Positions 51,957 through 61,009 of a stretch of 64,000 nt of DNA are shown here, piece after piece (within the stretch, counting starts at the first letter, position 1; every line of letters starts with the position of its first letter). Origin of the DNA: Sphingomonas canadensis (GTDB lineage Bacteria; Pseudomonadota; Alphaproteobacteria; Sphingomonadales; Sphingomonadaceae). Where the stretch lies: NCBI RefSeq assembly GCF_026013525.1, contig NZ_JAPDRA010000001.1, positions 248,001-312,000 of the forward strand, in the 5' to 3' direction. The notes below the pieces were generated by a model. The model saw only the letters and a list, made by a program, of their open reading frames with translations. It ran no database searches and was not told where the DNA came from. Made by a program: the position numbers and the translations under genes.

Positions 51957-52117
51957 CTGTCCGCCTTTGGCGGAATCGGCCCCACGCTCCGCAACCTTTC
52001 CAACGATGCCGCGCATCGCCGGAAACTTGGGCTGCTCCGCCCGCTCCCCCACCCGGCCACCCAACGCCAGTCTATTCCATGGGTGACCGGGTGGGGGAGC
52101 GGGCCGGTGCCGCCTGA
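51957..52117. repeat. Intergenic repeat, long form, with a large stem-loop
   Basis: This element has CTGTCCGCCTTTGGCGG at its left edge and GGAGCGGGCCGGTGCCGCCTGA at its right. Both blocks recur at 8530-8568 without the middle. The middle holds a big hairpin: CCCGCTCCCCCACCCGG (about 52037-52053) pairs with CCGGGTGGGGGAGCGGG (52087-52103). It lies after the M20 gene and could also terminate its transcript. The rest of the 51954-52280 gap holds a smaller hairpin (GCATCCCC/GGGGATGC, about 52197-52222) and no gene. Confidence 0.6.
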
Positions 52118-52280
52118 ACGGGACCGGCTCCAGCGCGCGCGGAAGGCACTGACCGGCGCCTGATTCTACCGGCCCCGCAGGGCGCCACGCACCCGCGCAT
52201 CCCCCTCAAATGGAGGGGATGCCCGCCCCGCGCCTGTGGGGGTAGCCGTTGCGGAACGCTGAAAAAACGGGGAGCCCGCA

Positions 52281-52883
52281 ATGAACAACGCCGCACGCCC
52301 GTGGATCGGGCTGGTCTTCAAATGCCTGGCCGTGTTGGCGCTGATCTTTGCCGGCATCTTCTTCATGCGGATGCAGGAGGAACAGTCCGGCATCGGCCGC
52401 TATCGCGCCGAGGGTAGTGTTTCGCGGGCGATCGTCACCGGCAAGAAGCTGGACAAGCAGGTCTACGAAGGGCGCGCCGGCCGTTCGCGCAGCAAGGACG
52501 TCCAGGTCATATCGGTCCGCTTCCTGCCCAAATCTGGGGTCCGCTACGCCGACTACCCGGCCAAGGTTCCGGAGTCCGCGCTGCCCGGCCCTCCCCGCGT
52601 TACCGGCGATCCGATGAAGGATTCGACGTTCAGCGAAGTCCTGTGGGTTCCGCGCGACGTCTATGACCGCACCAGTGTCGGCGATGTGCTGACCGTGGTC
52701 GACACACCCTATAGCGGCGACGGGCCGGAGCTGGTTTCGGATATCCAGGCGTTCGATCCGGCGGTCTTCCATCCCCGCATCGCCATCGCGCTGGCGCTGA
52801 CGCTGCTGTTCGGGCTGGCCGGCTGGTGGATCGGCCGCAAGCGCGGGGGCGCCACGGCGGCCGGCGGGTCCGGAAACGCCTGA
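52281..52883 (+). CDS. Membrane protein of unknown function, DUF3592-like, first of a pair
   Basis: The 200-residue protein has one membrane helix at each end (residues 10-29 and 168-187) and an extracytoplasmic domain between them. It is rich in beta strands (SRAIVTGKKLDK, KDVQVISVRFLP, VLTVVDTPY), in the style of DUF3592. No catalytic motif is seen. It overlaps the next gene as TGATG, and the second protein has the same plan, so they are probably an old duplication and a complex. GGGGAG precedes the ATG. Confidence 0.75.
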   Translation: MNNAARPWIGLVFKCLAVLALIFAGIFFMRMQEEQSGIGRYRAEGSVSRAIVTGKKLDKQVYEGRAGRSRSKDVQVISVRFLPKSGVRYADYPAKVPESALPGPPRVTGDPMKDSTFSEVLWVPRDVYDRTSVGDVLTVVDTPYSGDGPELVSDIQAFDPAVFHPRIAIALALTLLFGLAGWWIGRKRGGATAAGGSGNA

Positions 52884-53470
52884 TGGCGCGCGGCAGGCAG
52901 GCGGCGCCCGCGCGTCCGCCGCGCAAGCGGGCAAGGCCGGGCGAGCTGCCGCTGATATTCGGCGTGCTCTGCCTGCTGGCGGTGCCGCTGGTGTGGTTCC
53001 TGAACGCAGAGGCGGACCGCGAATATGCCGCGCTGAAGGATTCGGGCGTGGTCTCCGGCGCCACGATCACCGGCAAGGCGATCGTCGAAAACGCCCATAG
53101 CAACCGCCGGGGCACGCCCCAGACCAGCAACGTCCATCGCATCGCAGTCCGCTACGATCTCGGCGCATCGACGCCGTATGGCGAATGGGAGGAAACGCGC
53201 GTAGCAGGCATGCGCGCCGCCGCGATCGAGGTCAGCGGCTGGATCGACGTCACCCGCTTCGATTATCCCGGCTATGCCGAGGGGCAGCGGACGACCGTGG
53301 TCTTCCGGCCCGGCGACACCGGCAGCCTGATGCTGGCCGGGCAGCTCGCGTTCCGCACCTCGCCGCTGGCGCGGGGGCTGTGGCTGGCCGGCTATGCGGC
53401 GGTGATGCTGTGCGGGATGGCGCTGGCCGTGACGGGCTGGAAGAAGCGCTTCCGCGTCCAACCCGCCTAG
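52883..53470 (+). CDS. Membrane protein of unknown function, DUF3592-like, second of a pair
   Basis: The 195-residue protein starts with a very basic stretch, then a membrane helix (GELPLIFGVLCLLAVPLVWFL), an extracytoplasmic domain (SGVVSGATITGKAIVE, VHRIAVRYDLG, RTTVVFRPGDTG) and a final helix. It repeats the layout of the preceding protein. Its start shares one base with the stop of that gene. A histidine kinase gene follows 15 bases later, so the three could be co-transcribed. Function unknown. Confidence 0.72.
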   Translation: MARGRQAAPARPPRKRARPGELPLIFGVLCLLAVPLVWFLNAEADREYAALKDSGVVSGATITGKAIVENAHSNRRGTPQTSNVHRIAVRYDLGASTPYGEWEETRVAGMRAAAIEVSGWIDVTRFDYPGYAEGQRTTVVFRPGDTGSLMLAGQLAFRTSPLARGLWLAGYAAVMLCGMALAVTGWKKRFRVQPA

Positions 53471-53485
53471 GATAGGCCGCGCTGC

Positions 53486-55435
53486 GTGAGCCAGACGCAA
53501 GCCGCCCGCGCCGATCGAAGCCGGTTCCCCCTCCATTCGGCCCGCGCGCGCGCCGCCGGGTGCGTGCTGGTGATCGCGCTGGTCCAGCTCGTGTTCTGGC
53601 TGATGGTGTCCGCCGGCGAAAGCGCGGTGCGCCCGGGCAATCTGGTGAACCGGCCTTCGGTGGAATATGAGCTGCTCGACGCGCAGGGAAAAGCCCTGTC
53701 ACCGGACAGGACTCTGCACGCGACGTTCGAGAACACGCCGAACTACAGCGCCCCGGTGGGCGATGGCAGCCCCTATGCCGTGTTCCATATCGACTTCGAT
53801 CGTCCGCTGGGCGGCGCGCCGCTCGCCTTCTTCCTCGGCGCCACGCCCGGGCTGAAGGAGATCCGCCTGAACGGCACGGTGATCCAGCCCAACGTCCCGC
53901 TCAACCTGCGCCGCGGCGCGGCCGAAGGCGAGGCGCGTTATTACATGCTGCCGCCGGCCAATGTGAGGCCCAAGGCCAACCGGATCGACGTGTTCGTCGA
54001 GACGCAGAGCGCGGTGCTGGTGCTTTCCCCCTTCAGCATCAGCCCGGCGCTGGACGCTGCCGCCGCCGCGGAGGCACAGCGCATCGTCAACGAGATATTG
54101 CCGACGGTGGCGGTATCCTTCCTCGCCTTCGCCATCCTGCTCTCGCTCGCGATCAACTGGCCGGCGGAGGATCGCCGGCGCGTCCGCGCGCTGCGGCTGC
54201 TGATGGTGCTGTGGCTGGCGCGTAGCTGGTTCATCACCTTTTCGATGCCGTTCGAGATTCCGTTCCTGGCCACCTATCTGATCTATTACCTGCTCGAGAT
54301 CGCGGCGCTGATGTCCTTCGCGCGCTATATCGCGGTCGAACAGCCGCTCCCGCAGCCATGGGCGCGGGCGATCAACATCGCATGGGGCCTGCTGAGCGGC
54401 CTGGCGGTCGCGACTGCCGCCTATGGGCTGGCGGTCGGCCCCACCGCGCAATCGGTGATGAAGATCCTTCCGTTCGCGATCGCGGCCGTGACCGTGCCGG
54501 TGGCGATCGGCGGGTTCGTGATGCTCGCCTATTCGATCCTTCGCACGCAGGAAGGACGGCGGATCGAGCATCTGGTGCTGATGCTGTGCCTGACGGGCTA
54601 TCTGGTCGACGCGGCGGACAGCGCGCTGCGCCTCTCGGTTCCGTTCCAGCCGGACCTTCAGCTAACCTTCTACACCAGCCTGCCGCTCGGGCTGCTGCTC
54701 GGCCTTGGCGTGGTGGCGTCGATCGCGCGCGAGGCGAGCGAGGCCAGGCGGGTGGTGGTGAAATCCAACGCCATCCTCGCCGAGAGGCTGGCGGAGCAGG
54801 ATGCCGAGCTTTCGCGCAGCTACGATGCGCAGAAGCAGATGCTCCAGCGCCAGGTGATGCTGGAAGAGCGCCAGCGGATCGTGCGGGACATGCATGACGG
54901 GATCGGCGGCCAGTTGCTGGGCCTGATGATGCAGGTGCGCAACGGCGCGGCGGAGCCGAAGCTGGTCGAGCAGGGGCTGCAATCGAGCATCGCCGACCTG
55001 CGGCTGATCGTCGATGCGATGGATACCGCGGAGGAGGGCCTTGCCGAAACCCTGCGGTCGTTCGAGCATCGCGTCCGCGCACAGGTGGAGGCGGCGGGGA
55101 TCGGGTTCAGCGTCAGCCACGGCCTGGACGAAGGCCAGCCGGGGCCGGGCGCGCGCCCGACGCTGCAGATCCTGCGCGTTCTGCAGGAATCGGTCACCAA
55201 CGCGATGCGCCATTCGGGCGCGGCCGCGATCACGCTGGCCAGCGGCTATCTGGAGGACGGGCGGATCAGAATCGTCGTCGGCGACAATGGCCGCGGCATC
55301 CCCGAAGGCGTCCATGGCGGCCGCGGCATGACCAGCATGCGCAGCCGCGCGGCGGCGGTAGGCGGGGAGATCACGGTCGAGACCGGCGAAACCGGCACCA
55401 CCATAACGTTGACGCTGCCGCCCGCCGGGGCATAG
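53486..55435 (+). CDS. Histidine kinase with 7TMR-DISM-like sensor (NarL type)
   Basis: The 649-residue kinase starts at a GTG. A first membrane helix is followed by an extracytoplasmic beta-domain (residues 50-190, including LAFFLGATPGLKEIRLNG), a bundle of seven membrane helices (200-420), a coiled-coil (SNAILAERLAEQDAEL), the HisKA_3 box EERQRIVRDMHDGIGGQLLGL and HATPase_c (LQESVTNAMRHSG, VGDNGRGI, TTITLTLPP). The plan matches the 7TMR-DISM group. No regulator gene adjoins it, but an orphan NarL-type regulator sits at 59604 on the other strand and could be its partner. Confidence 0.88.
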   Translation: MSQTQAARADRSRFPLHSARARAAGCVLVIALVQLVFWLMVSAGESAVRPGNLVNRPSVEYELLDAQGKALSPDRTLHATFENTPNYSAPVGDGSPYAVFHIDFDRPLGGAPLAFFLGATPGLKEIRLNGTVIQPNVPLNLRRGAAEGEARYYMLPPANVRPKANRIDVFVETQSAVLVLSPFSISPALDAAAAAEAQRIVNEILPTVAVSFLAFAILLSLAINWPAEDRRRVRALRLLMVLWLARSWFITFSMPFEIPFLATYLIYYLLEIAALMSFARYIAVEQPLPQPWARAINIAWGLLSGLAVATAAYGLAVGPTAQSVMKILPFAIAAVTVPVAIGGFVMLAYSILRTQEGRRIEHLVLMLCLTGYLVDAADSALRLSVPFQPDLQLTFYTSLPLGLLLGLGVVASIAREASEARRVVVKSNAILAERLAEQDAELSRSYDAQKQMLQRQVMLEERQRIVRDMHDGIGGQLLGLMMQVRNGAAEPKLVEQGLQSSIADLRLIVDAMDTAEEGLAETLRSFEHRVRAQVEAAGIGFSVSHGLDEGQPGPGARPTLQILRVLQESVTNAMRHSGAAAITLASGYLEDGRIRIVVGDNGRGIPEGVHGGRGMTSMRSRAAAVGGEITVETGETGTTITLTLPPAGA

Positions 55436-55446
55436 CCCGGCGCCCG

Positions 55447-55860
55447 CTATCCGCCCGCGGCGGCGCCTTCCGCCGGCGCGCGATAGGTCCTGATCCAGTC
55501 CGGCGGCGCCAGCCCCCGGCACACGGGCATCTCCCGCCGCTCGGCCATCCGCCAGCCCGCCGCCGTATAGGCCCAGGCGCGAAAGATCCCGCAATCCTCG
55601 CGCCCCGGGCGGAAGGAATAGGATCTGAGGATGCCGAAGTCGAAATCGAAGAGGGCATTGTCCAGCCCTGCCGCCCCCGCGTCGATCCGCCGCCGGTCCA
55701 CCGGCTCCGGAAGCAGCAGCGGGGCAGGCTGCCCGCCCGCCCGCCTTTGCCACAGCCAGCAGCTCCTGCCCCCCGGCATCGCCGGTGCGCCATAGTTCCG
55801 ATCCGTCGGCGAAGCGGTAGCGGCGGATGTTGCGGCCCGCCGCCTTGCCCGCCCAGTCCT
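55447..55860 (-). pseudogene. DUF1176 protein remnant: 5' truncated and frameshifted in a GGGC repeat
   Basis: The end of this stretch (LFDFDFGILRSYSF, REDCGIFRAWAYTAAGWRMAERREMPVCRG, PDWIRTYRA) is the C-terminus of a DUF1176 family protein. The preceding part (RYRFADGSELWRTGDAGG, ELLAVAKAGG) is in another frame. The switch lies in a run of three GCCC units and a partial one (55731-55745 on the plus strand); removal of one 4-base unit joins the frames. The remaining 200 or so N-terminal residues expected for the family are missing, because the autotransporter gene ends at 55861. It is probably dead; phase variation is a remote alternative. Confidence 0.7.
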
Positions 55861-58800
55861 TCAGAAGGCGAAGCTGACGCCCGCCGATACCGCGTGGCGA
55901 TCGGTCTTGCCCACCTCGCCGCGATAGCCGACGCTGAACGTCGCACCCCCGCGGGTGGCGTAATCGAGACCCAGCCCGGCGACGCCCTGCACCGCGTCGC
56001 GGGTATCGCCCTGGAGCACCACTCCGGCATTGCTGACCGCGAAGGTGACCGGGATCTCGCGATCCCCCAGCGTGCCGAGGTAACGCCCGCCGACATCGAC
56101 GCGCAGGTCGAGCCCCTCGCCCATATTCTCCTCGGCCCCCGCCGGCCGCCACAGGCTGGCCTTGGCGGTCAGCCTGGCCTGGCCTTCGAGCGTGCTGGTC
56201 TTGATATCGTCCAGCCGCAGGCGCAGCGGGCTGGTGCCCTCTTCGGTATATCCGTCCTGCGACTGGCGGACATAGCTGCCCCGCGCGTTGGCGCTGAACG
56301 CCCAGCCCCCGGCCGACCCCAGCGGGACCCCCGCCTCGGCGGTGGCGCCGAAGACGCGGGATTCGGTGCTGCCGTACACGCTGTCGGAAAAGCCGCTGAA
56401 GCTGACGTTGCGCAACGTATCCTGGTCCACCTTGCCGTAGAACAGCCCGGCGCCGAAGACGAAGCCGTTGCCCGAATAGCGGGCGCTGACCCCGCCCAGC
56501 ACGCTCGACTGATCGCCGCCGCCGCCGTTGCTGCCCAGCGTGATGTCGCCCTTGGCCCAGCCGATGCCCGCGCCGAGCGTGACCGCGCTGCCCAGATCGA
56601 AGTTGATCCCGCCGCTGATCCCGCGGCTGTTGTGGTCATAGGCCAGCGTCGATCCGCCGGCGCTGCGGCTGCCCCAGGCGCCGAAGCCGCTCATCCAGAT
56701 CCGGTTGCCCTCGCCCCGGCGCACCTCGCCCACGCCCAGGGTGTCGATGAAGCCGAGCGCGGTGTCCGCGGCGGCCAGCGACTGGGCGTTGAAGGTGGAG
56801 GGCCGCGCGGTGAGCACCGAAGGCGCCATCAGCCCCGCCGTGGGCTGATAGATCACCGCCAGCGGCAGTTGCGCCCCGACGGTCTCGACCGTGGCGAAGG
56901 TGCCGGTCAGCGTGCCGCCGGTGCGCAGGAACGTGCCCCCCTGCCCCTCGGCCGCGCCGATCGACACGAAGCGCAGCGTGCCGCCGTTGATCGTCGCGTT
57001 GCCGGTAACGTCGAGCAGGTCGATGTTCCCGGCGCCGTCGAACTCGATCTCCAGCACCGAATTGCCGTTGTGGACATAATTGCCCTGCACGGTCAGCGTG
57101 CCGATGCTGTTGCCGGGCGCCACCGTGCCGTTGTTGGTCAGCGTGCCCACGATCCGGCCGGTGCCGTCGAGCACGGCGTTGCCGCCCACCGAGACATTGG
57201 TGGTCGCCACGCTGTTGATCCGCGTCCGCCCCGCCACCAGGTCCAGCGCGCCGATGCCGAAGTTGCCCGTGAAGCTGAGCTGGCCCGCGCCCAGCTTGCG
57301 GAACGTGCCCGCGCCGGAAAGCGTGTTGCCGAAGCTGCTGGCCGTTGCATTATCATATTCCAGAACGGCGCCGCTGCCGATCGTCACCGGCCCGCTGCCC
57401 AGCCCGGAATTGCCCGTCACCGCCAGCGTGCCCCCCTGCACCACAGTTCCGCCGCTGTGGGTATTGGTGCCGGTCATCGCCACCCGGCCGCCGCCCAGCT
57501 TTTCGAAAACGCCGCCGCCGGCCAGCCAGGCCGCCACCGTCGAATCCGCCGCCGCGTCGAGCTGGACGCTGGTGCCGCTTTCGATCTGGAGGATTCCGGA
57601 GCCGAGGGCGGCGCCCTCGGTCGCGTACAGCATGCCGTTCTCGACGCGGATCGTGCCGGTGAAGCCGCTGTTGTCGCCATAGAGTTCGGCGACGTTGGAC
57701 GCGGTCTTGCGGATGAGGCCCGATCCGGTGATGTCGTTGTACAGCGCAATTCCGCCGATCCCCAGCTCCGCGCCGCTGTCGATCTGGATGGTGCCGTTCC
57801 CCAGCGCATTGCCGTTGTTCAGCCCGATCCGGCCCGCGCGGATGATCGTGCCGCCCAGGTAACCGCTCGACTGGTTCATCACGACATCGCCGGTGCCTTC
57901 CTTGATGAAGCCGCCCGCCCCGGTCAGGAACGGCGTGGTCAGCAGCAACTGGCCCGCGCCGTTATAGTTCAGGATCAGGTTCGCTCCGGCATCGGCCAGC
58001 ACCGGTCCGGTGCCCAGCCGCGCGAAATCGTCGACCCGGATCGCCCCGGCGGCGATGGTGGTCCCGCCCGAATAGCTGTTGGTGCCGGTCAGCGTGACGG
58101 TGCCCGCGCCCGTCTTCAGGACGTTGCCCGCGCCCGCGATATCATTGGCCAGGGTTTCGTCGCCCGCGATGTCCAGCCGCAGCGTTGCGCCGCCCGCGAT
58201 GGTGATCGCGCCGGTGCCCGCGGCAGCGCCATTGGTGAGCATCAGCATGCCGCCGGTGATGTCGGTCCCGCCAGCATAGCTGTTCGAGCCGGAAAGGATG
58301 CCCAGCCCCACGCCATGCTTCACCACCGACCCGTTGCCCGAGATATCGTTGCCCAGCGTGGCCGCGCCGAAGCTGATCACGCCGTTGTTCAGGATCGTCG
58401 CGGTTCCGAAGGCGTTGCTGGAGAATATCTCGGCCGTGCCGAAGAGCAGATCGAACTGGCCGGTGAAGGCGCTCCCGTCCCCGCCATAGGTGATCGTCTG
58501 CCCCGCCTGCCGCAACGTGCCGCCGCCGGCCAGGCCGTTGTTGAAATTGGCCGCCGCGCCCAGATTCAACTGCAGGCTGGCGCCGGTGTTGACCGTGACG
58601 AGGCTGTTGGTCAGCCCCAGCGCGGCCAGGTTGCCGGTGGCGGCGTCGCCGCCGTTGATCACCACCAGCTCATATTCGCCCGTGCCGTTCAGCACGCGCA
58701 CGTTGCCCGCGCCGATATTCAGCGTCAGCCGCTCGATCTCGGTCGAGTTCACGTTCAGCGTGCCCCCGCCGTTCACGATCAGCATGTCGTAGCCGTCGCC

Positions 58801-59511
58801 GCCGTTGAACAGGATGTTGTTGCCGGTGCCGCCGAGAATGTTGGCGGTGCTTTCCAGGATGATCCGGTCGTCGCCATCGTACAGCGCGATCGCCAGCCCG
58901 TCGCCCTGCACGCCCAGGAAGCCCGAGATGCGCACCGTCTGGTTCCCGTCGCCGCCGCGCAGCAGATACTGGCCGTTGCTGCCGGTGGCATACAGGCCGC
59001 CGCGGATCTCGACCGTGTTGGACTCGCCGGGATTGGCGAAGATGCCCATGCGGCCGGGGTTCTGCGTCACCTGGGCCAGGGCGCCGATCACGATCGCTGA
59101 ATCGGCGCCGCCCACGGTGACGTCCAGCCCGTTGGTGACCGCGCTGCCGAACAGCATCTGGTTGCCGCTGCCCGCCATGTTGATGACCGATCCGTTCACG
59201 TTCGCGCCGCCGTCGATCACGATCGTGCCGTTGTTGCCGGTCACGCTGATGATGGCGCCCGATGCCGTGGTCAGCGGCCCGTTCACGTCGACATAGACAT
59301 CGTCGGCGTTGGCGACGACGATCGGGGCACCCAGCGTGCCGGTGCAGTTCACCATCGTCGAATCGACGGTGATGTTGTTCAGCGGCTCGCCGTTGCTGGT
59401 CACGCATTGCGCCTGCGCCTGCGTCGCCATCGTCAGGGACAGGATCGATCCCGACGCCAGCAGGGCGAGGTTTGCGATCGGACGGCTATTCTTGCGACGC
59501 ACTACAGACAT
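55861..59511 (-). CDS. Autotransporter with beta-strand repeat passenger
   Basis: The 1216-residue protein has an N-terminal signal (LALLASGSILSLTMATQAQAQ), a long passenger made of autotransporter-associated beta-strand repeats, for example SYSGGTTIAAGAIRVDDFARLG and related blocks spaced through residues 300-800, and a C-terminal beta-barrel (IWMSGFGAWGSRSAGG onward) ending in the terminal Phe (SAGVSFAF). It exposes or releases its passenger at the cell surface. The ATG at 59511 follows AGAGGGGATT; an upstream ATG at 59541 lacks one. The NarL regulator and TPR genes lie upstream on the same strand. Confidence 0.93.
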   Translation of the reverse strand: MSVVRRKNSRPIANLALLASGSILSLTMATQAQAQCVTSNGEPLNNITVDSTMVNCTGTLGAPIVVANADDVYVDVNGPLTTASGAIISVTGNNGTIVIDGGANVNGSVINMAGSGNQMLFGSAVTNGLDVTVGGADSAIVIGALAQVTQNPGRMGIFANPGESNTVEIRGGLYATGSNGQYLLRGGDGNQTVRISGFLGVQGDGLAIALYDGDDRIILESTANILGGTGNNILFNGGDGYDMLIVNGGGTLNVNSTEIERLTLNIGAGNVRVLNGTGEYELVVINGGDAATGNLAALGLTNSLVTVNTGASLQLNLGAAANFNNGLAGGGTLRQAGQTITYGGDGSAFTGQFDLLFGTAEIFSSNAFGTATILNNGVISFGAATLGNDISGNGSVVKHGVGLGILSGSNSYAGGTDITGGMLMLTNGAAAGTGAITIAGGATLRLDIAGDETLANDIAGAGNVLKTGAGTVTLTGTNSYSGGTTIAAGAIRVDDFARLGTGPVLADAGANLILNYNGAGQLLLTTPFLTGAGGFIKEGTGDVVMNQSSGYLGGTIIRAGRIGLNNGNALGNGTIQIDSGAELGIGGIALYNDITGSGLIRKTASNVAELYGDNSGFTGTIRVENGMLYATEGAALGSGILQIESGTSVQLDAAADSTVAAWLAGGGVFEKLGGGRVAMTGTNTHSGGTVVQGGTLAVTGNSGLGSGPVTIGSGAVLEYDNATASSFGNTLSGAGTFRKLGAGQLSFTGNFGIGALDLVAGRTRINSVATTNVSVGGNAVLDGTGRIVGTLTNNGTVAPGNSIGTLTVQGNYVHNGNSVLEIEFDGAGNIDLLDVTGNATINGGTLRFVSIGAAEGQGGTFLRTGGTLTGTFATVETVGAQLPLAVIYQPTAGLMAPSVLTARPSTFNAQSLAAADTALGFIDTLGVGEVRRGEGNRIWMSGFGAWGSRSAGGSTLAYDHNSRGISGGINFDLGSAVTLGAGIGWAKGDITLGSNGGGGDQSSVLGGVSARYSGNGFVFGAGLFYGKVDQDTLRNVSFSGFSDSVYGSTESRVFGATAEAGVPLGSAGGWAFSANARGSYVRQSQDGYTEEGTSPLRLRLDDIKTSTLEGQARLTAKASLWRPAGAEENMGEGLDLRVDVGGRYLGTLGDREIPVTFAVSNAGVVLQGDTRDAVQGVAGLGLDYATRGGATFSVGYRGEVGKTDRHAVSAGVSFAF

Positions 59512-59603
59512 GGAAATCCCCTCTTGGGTGATGCATTCCACGCGGGTGTCCGTCAGGTGCGGTGAAGTTCAAATCCCCACAGAGGAGGGGGGCGGCCGGC
59601 CCG

Positions 59604-60305
59604 TCACTCGCCGTCGAGCCGGATCAGCCTGGTCTGGATCGCCTCGAACACGGCTTCGGCGCGCGATCGGACCTGCAGCTTGCGATAGATGCTCTGCATA
59701 TATTCGGCGACCGTATAGGGCGACAGCTCCATCACCCGCGCGGCCTCCTTGCGGCTAAGCCCGCGCGCCAGATACTCCAGCAGTTCCCGTTCGCGCGGCG
59801 ACAGGTGCGGCGCGTCGGGCGCCACGGGTTCCTCGGCCACCGGCTCGTTGCGGACCAGGCTGAGCAGATGGCTGGCCGCGCGCGCGCTGATCGGCGTCTC
59901 GCCGGCCAGCGTCGCGCGGACATGGGCCAGCACCATCTCGGCGGTCGTATCCTTCAGGATATAGCCGTCGGCGCCGGCCTTCAGCGTGTTCAGCACGCTC
60001 GCCTTGTCCTCGAACACGGTGAACACCAGGATGCGGCAATGCGCCGCCTTGGCCCGGATCGCCTCGATCAGGCTGATCCCGCTGCCGTCGGGCAGGCCGA
60101 GATCGAGCAGCGCGAGATCGGGCTGCAGATCGACCAGCGCCAGCCCGCCGGCCAGGGTCGCCGCGTCCCCCACGATCTCGATCTCGGCGGCGGGCGAGAG
60201 CGCGGCGATGGCGTGGCTGCGCAGCCGCTCGTCATCCTCCACCACGATGATCCGGGCGCTGGCCGCGGGCGGCCGGTCTTCGCGCTGGTTCCCTTGCTCG
60301 ATCAT
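59604..60305 (-). CDS. NarL/FixJ-type response regulator, orphan
   Basis: The 233-residue regulator has a receiver (RIIVVEDDERLRSHA, phospho-Asp in LALLDLGLPDGSG, ILKDTTAEM with the Lys) and a LuxR-type HTH (HLSPRERELLEYLARGLSRKEAARVMELSPYTVAEYMQSIYRKL). The ATG at 60305 has AGGAG upstream; the extension to 60380 is unsupported. It sits between a TPR gene and the autotransporter gene on the same strand and may control the latter. The nearest unpaired kinase is the 7TMR-DISM-like kinase at 53486. Confidence 0.9.
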   Translation of the reverse strand: MIEQGNQREDRPPAASARIIVVEDDERLRSHAIAALSPAAEIEIVGDAATLAGGLALVDLQPDLALLDLGLPDGSGISLIEAIRAKAAHCRILVFTVFEDKASVLNTLKAGADGYILKDTTAEMVLAHVRATLAGETPISARAASHLLSLVRNEPVAEEPVAPDAPHLSPRERELLEYLARGLSRKEAARVMELSPYTVAEYMQSIYRKLQVRSRAEAVFEAIQTRLIRLDGE

Positions 60306-60372
60306 CGCATCGCTCCTGCGCGGCCCGCCCGGCCTGGCCAATCCCGCCGACCGGATTAGCCGCTCCCACCAA

Positions 60373-60792
60373 TCAGCCAAGGGCCGCCAGCCCTTTGCTC
60401 GCCCCGGCGATCATGGCCGCGAGCGCCGCCGGATCGGCCCCCACCCGGATCGCCGACCGGTAATATTCGAGCGCGAGCGGATAGTCCCGCTCAAGGTGAT
60501 AGCTGGCCCCGATATGGCCCAGCGCATCGGCAAGATCGCCCGGATAGTCCCGTGCGATGGCAAGCCACGCCTCCCTTCCACGGGCGAACGCGCCGGCCAG
60601 CACCAGATCGGCCGCCGCGCTGCGCCGTGCCGCCCGGCTGCGGCCGGCGGGGCCGCGTCCCATCGCGATCGCGAACAGCCGCCCCCCGTCCCCTGCACCG
60701 CCGCCGCCGCCGCCCGGCCAATCGCCGGAGGGGGCGGCCGGCGCCGGCGGCACCCGCGCCTCCCGGCCTAACCAGCCCAGCCACAACATCAT
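60373..60792 (-). CDS. Small protein with tetratricopeptide-like C-terminus
   Basis: The 139-residue product begins at a double ATG (MMLWLGWLG, one hydrophobic stretch), then a Gly/Pro-rich linker, then helices of the TPR kind (AFARGREAWLAIARDYPG, ADALGHIGASYHLERDYPLALEYYRSAIRVG). It probably anchors to the membrane and binds a partner protein. It lies 67 bases upstream of the response regulator gene and on the same strand. The open frame extends further left as a shadow of the exported-protein gene. Confidence 0.6.
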   Translation of the reverse strand: MMLWLGWLGREARVPPAPAAPSGDWPGGGGGGAGDGGRLFAIAMGRGPAGRSRAARRSAAADLVLAGAFARGREAWLAIARDYPGDLADALGHIGASYHLERDYPLALEYYRSAIRVGADPAALAAMIAGASKGLAALG

Positions 60793-61009
60793 CGCCCTGT
60801 TCCCCTGTCTGCCATCCGGGCCTGCCATCGGGCGAGCAGACCACGGCGCGCGGCCACGGGCATTCCCGGCAGATGAGGGGAAAACCCGCCGCGCGCGGCC
60901 TGCCACACCGTCACGCGCCGGGCGCGGCAATCCCGCGATTTGGGGGGATGGAGGGTGCGGCCGCCACCACGCATCGTCCGGCGGGACAAGTTCCGTGGAG
61001 AGTGCCGCG

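Noticed and set aside
55747-59100. 1117-codon open frame on the plus strand
   Set aside because: It is antisense to the autotransporter, which has a signal peptide, repeats and a barrel. The plus-strand product is low complexity.
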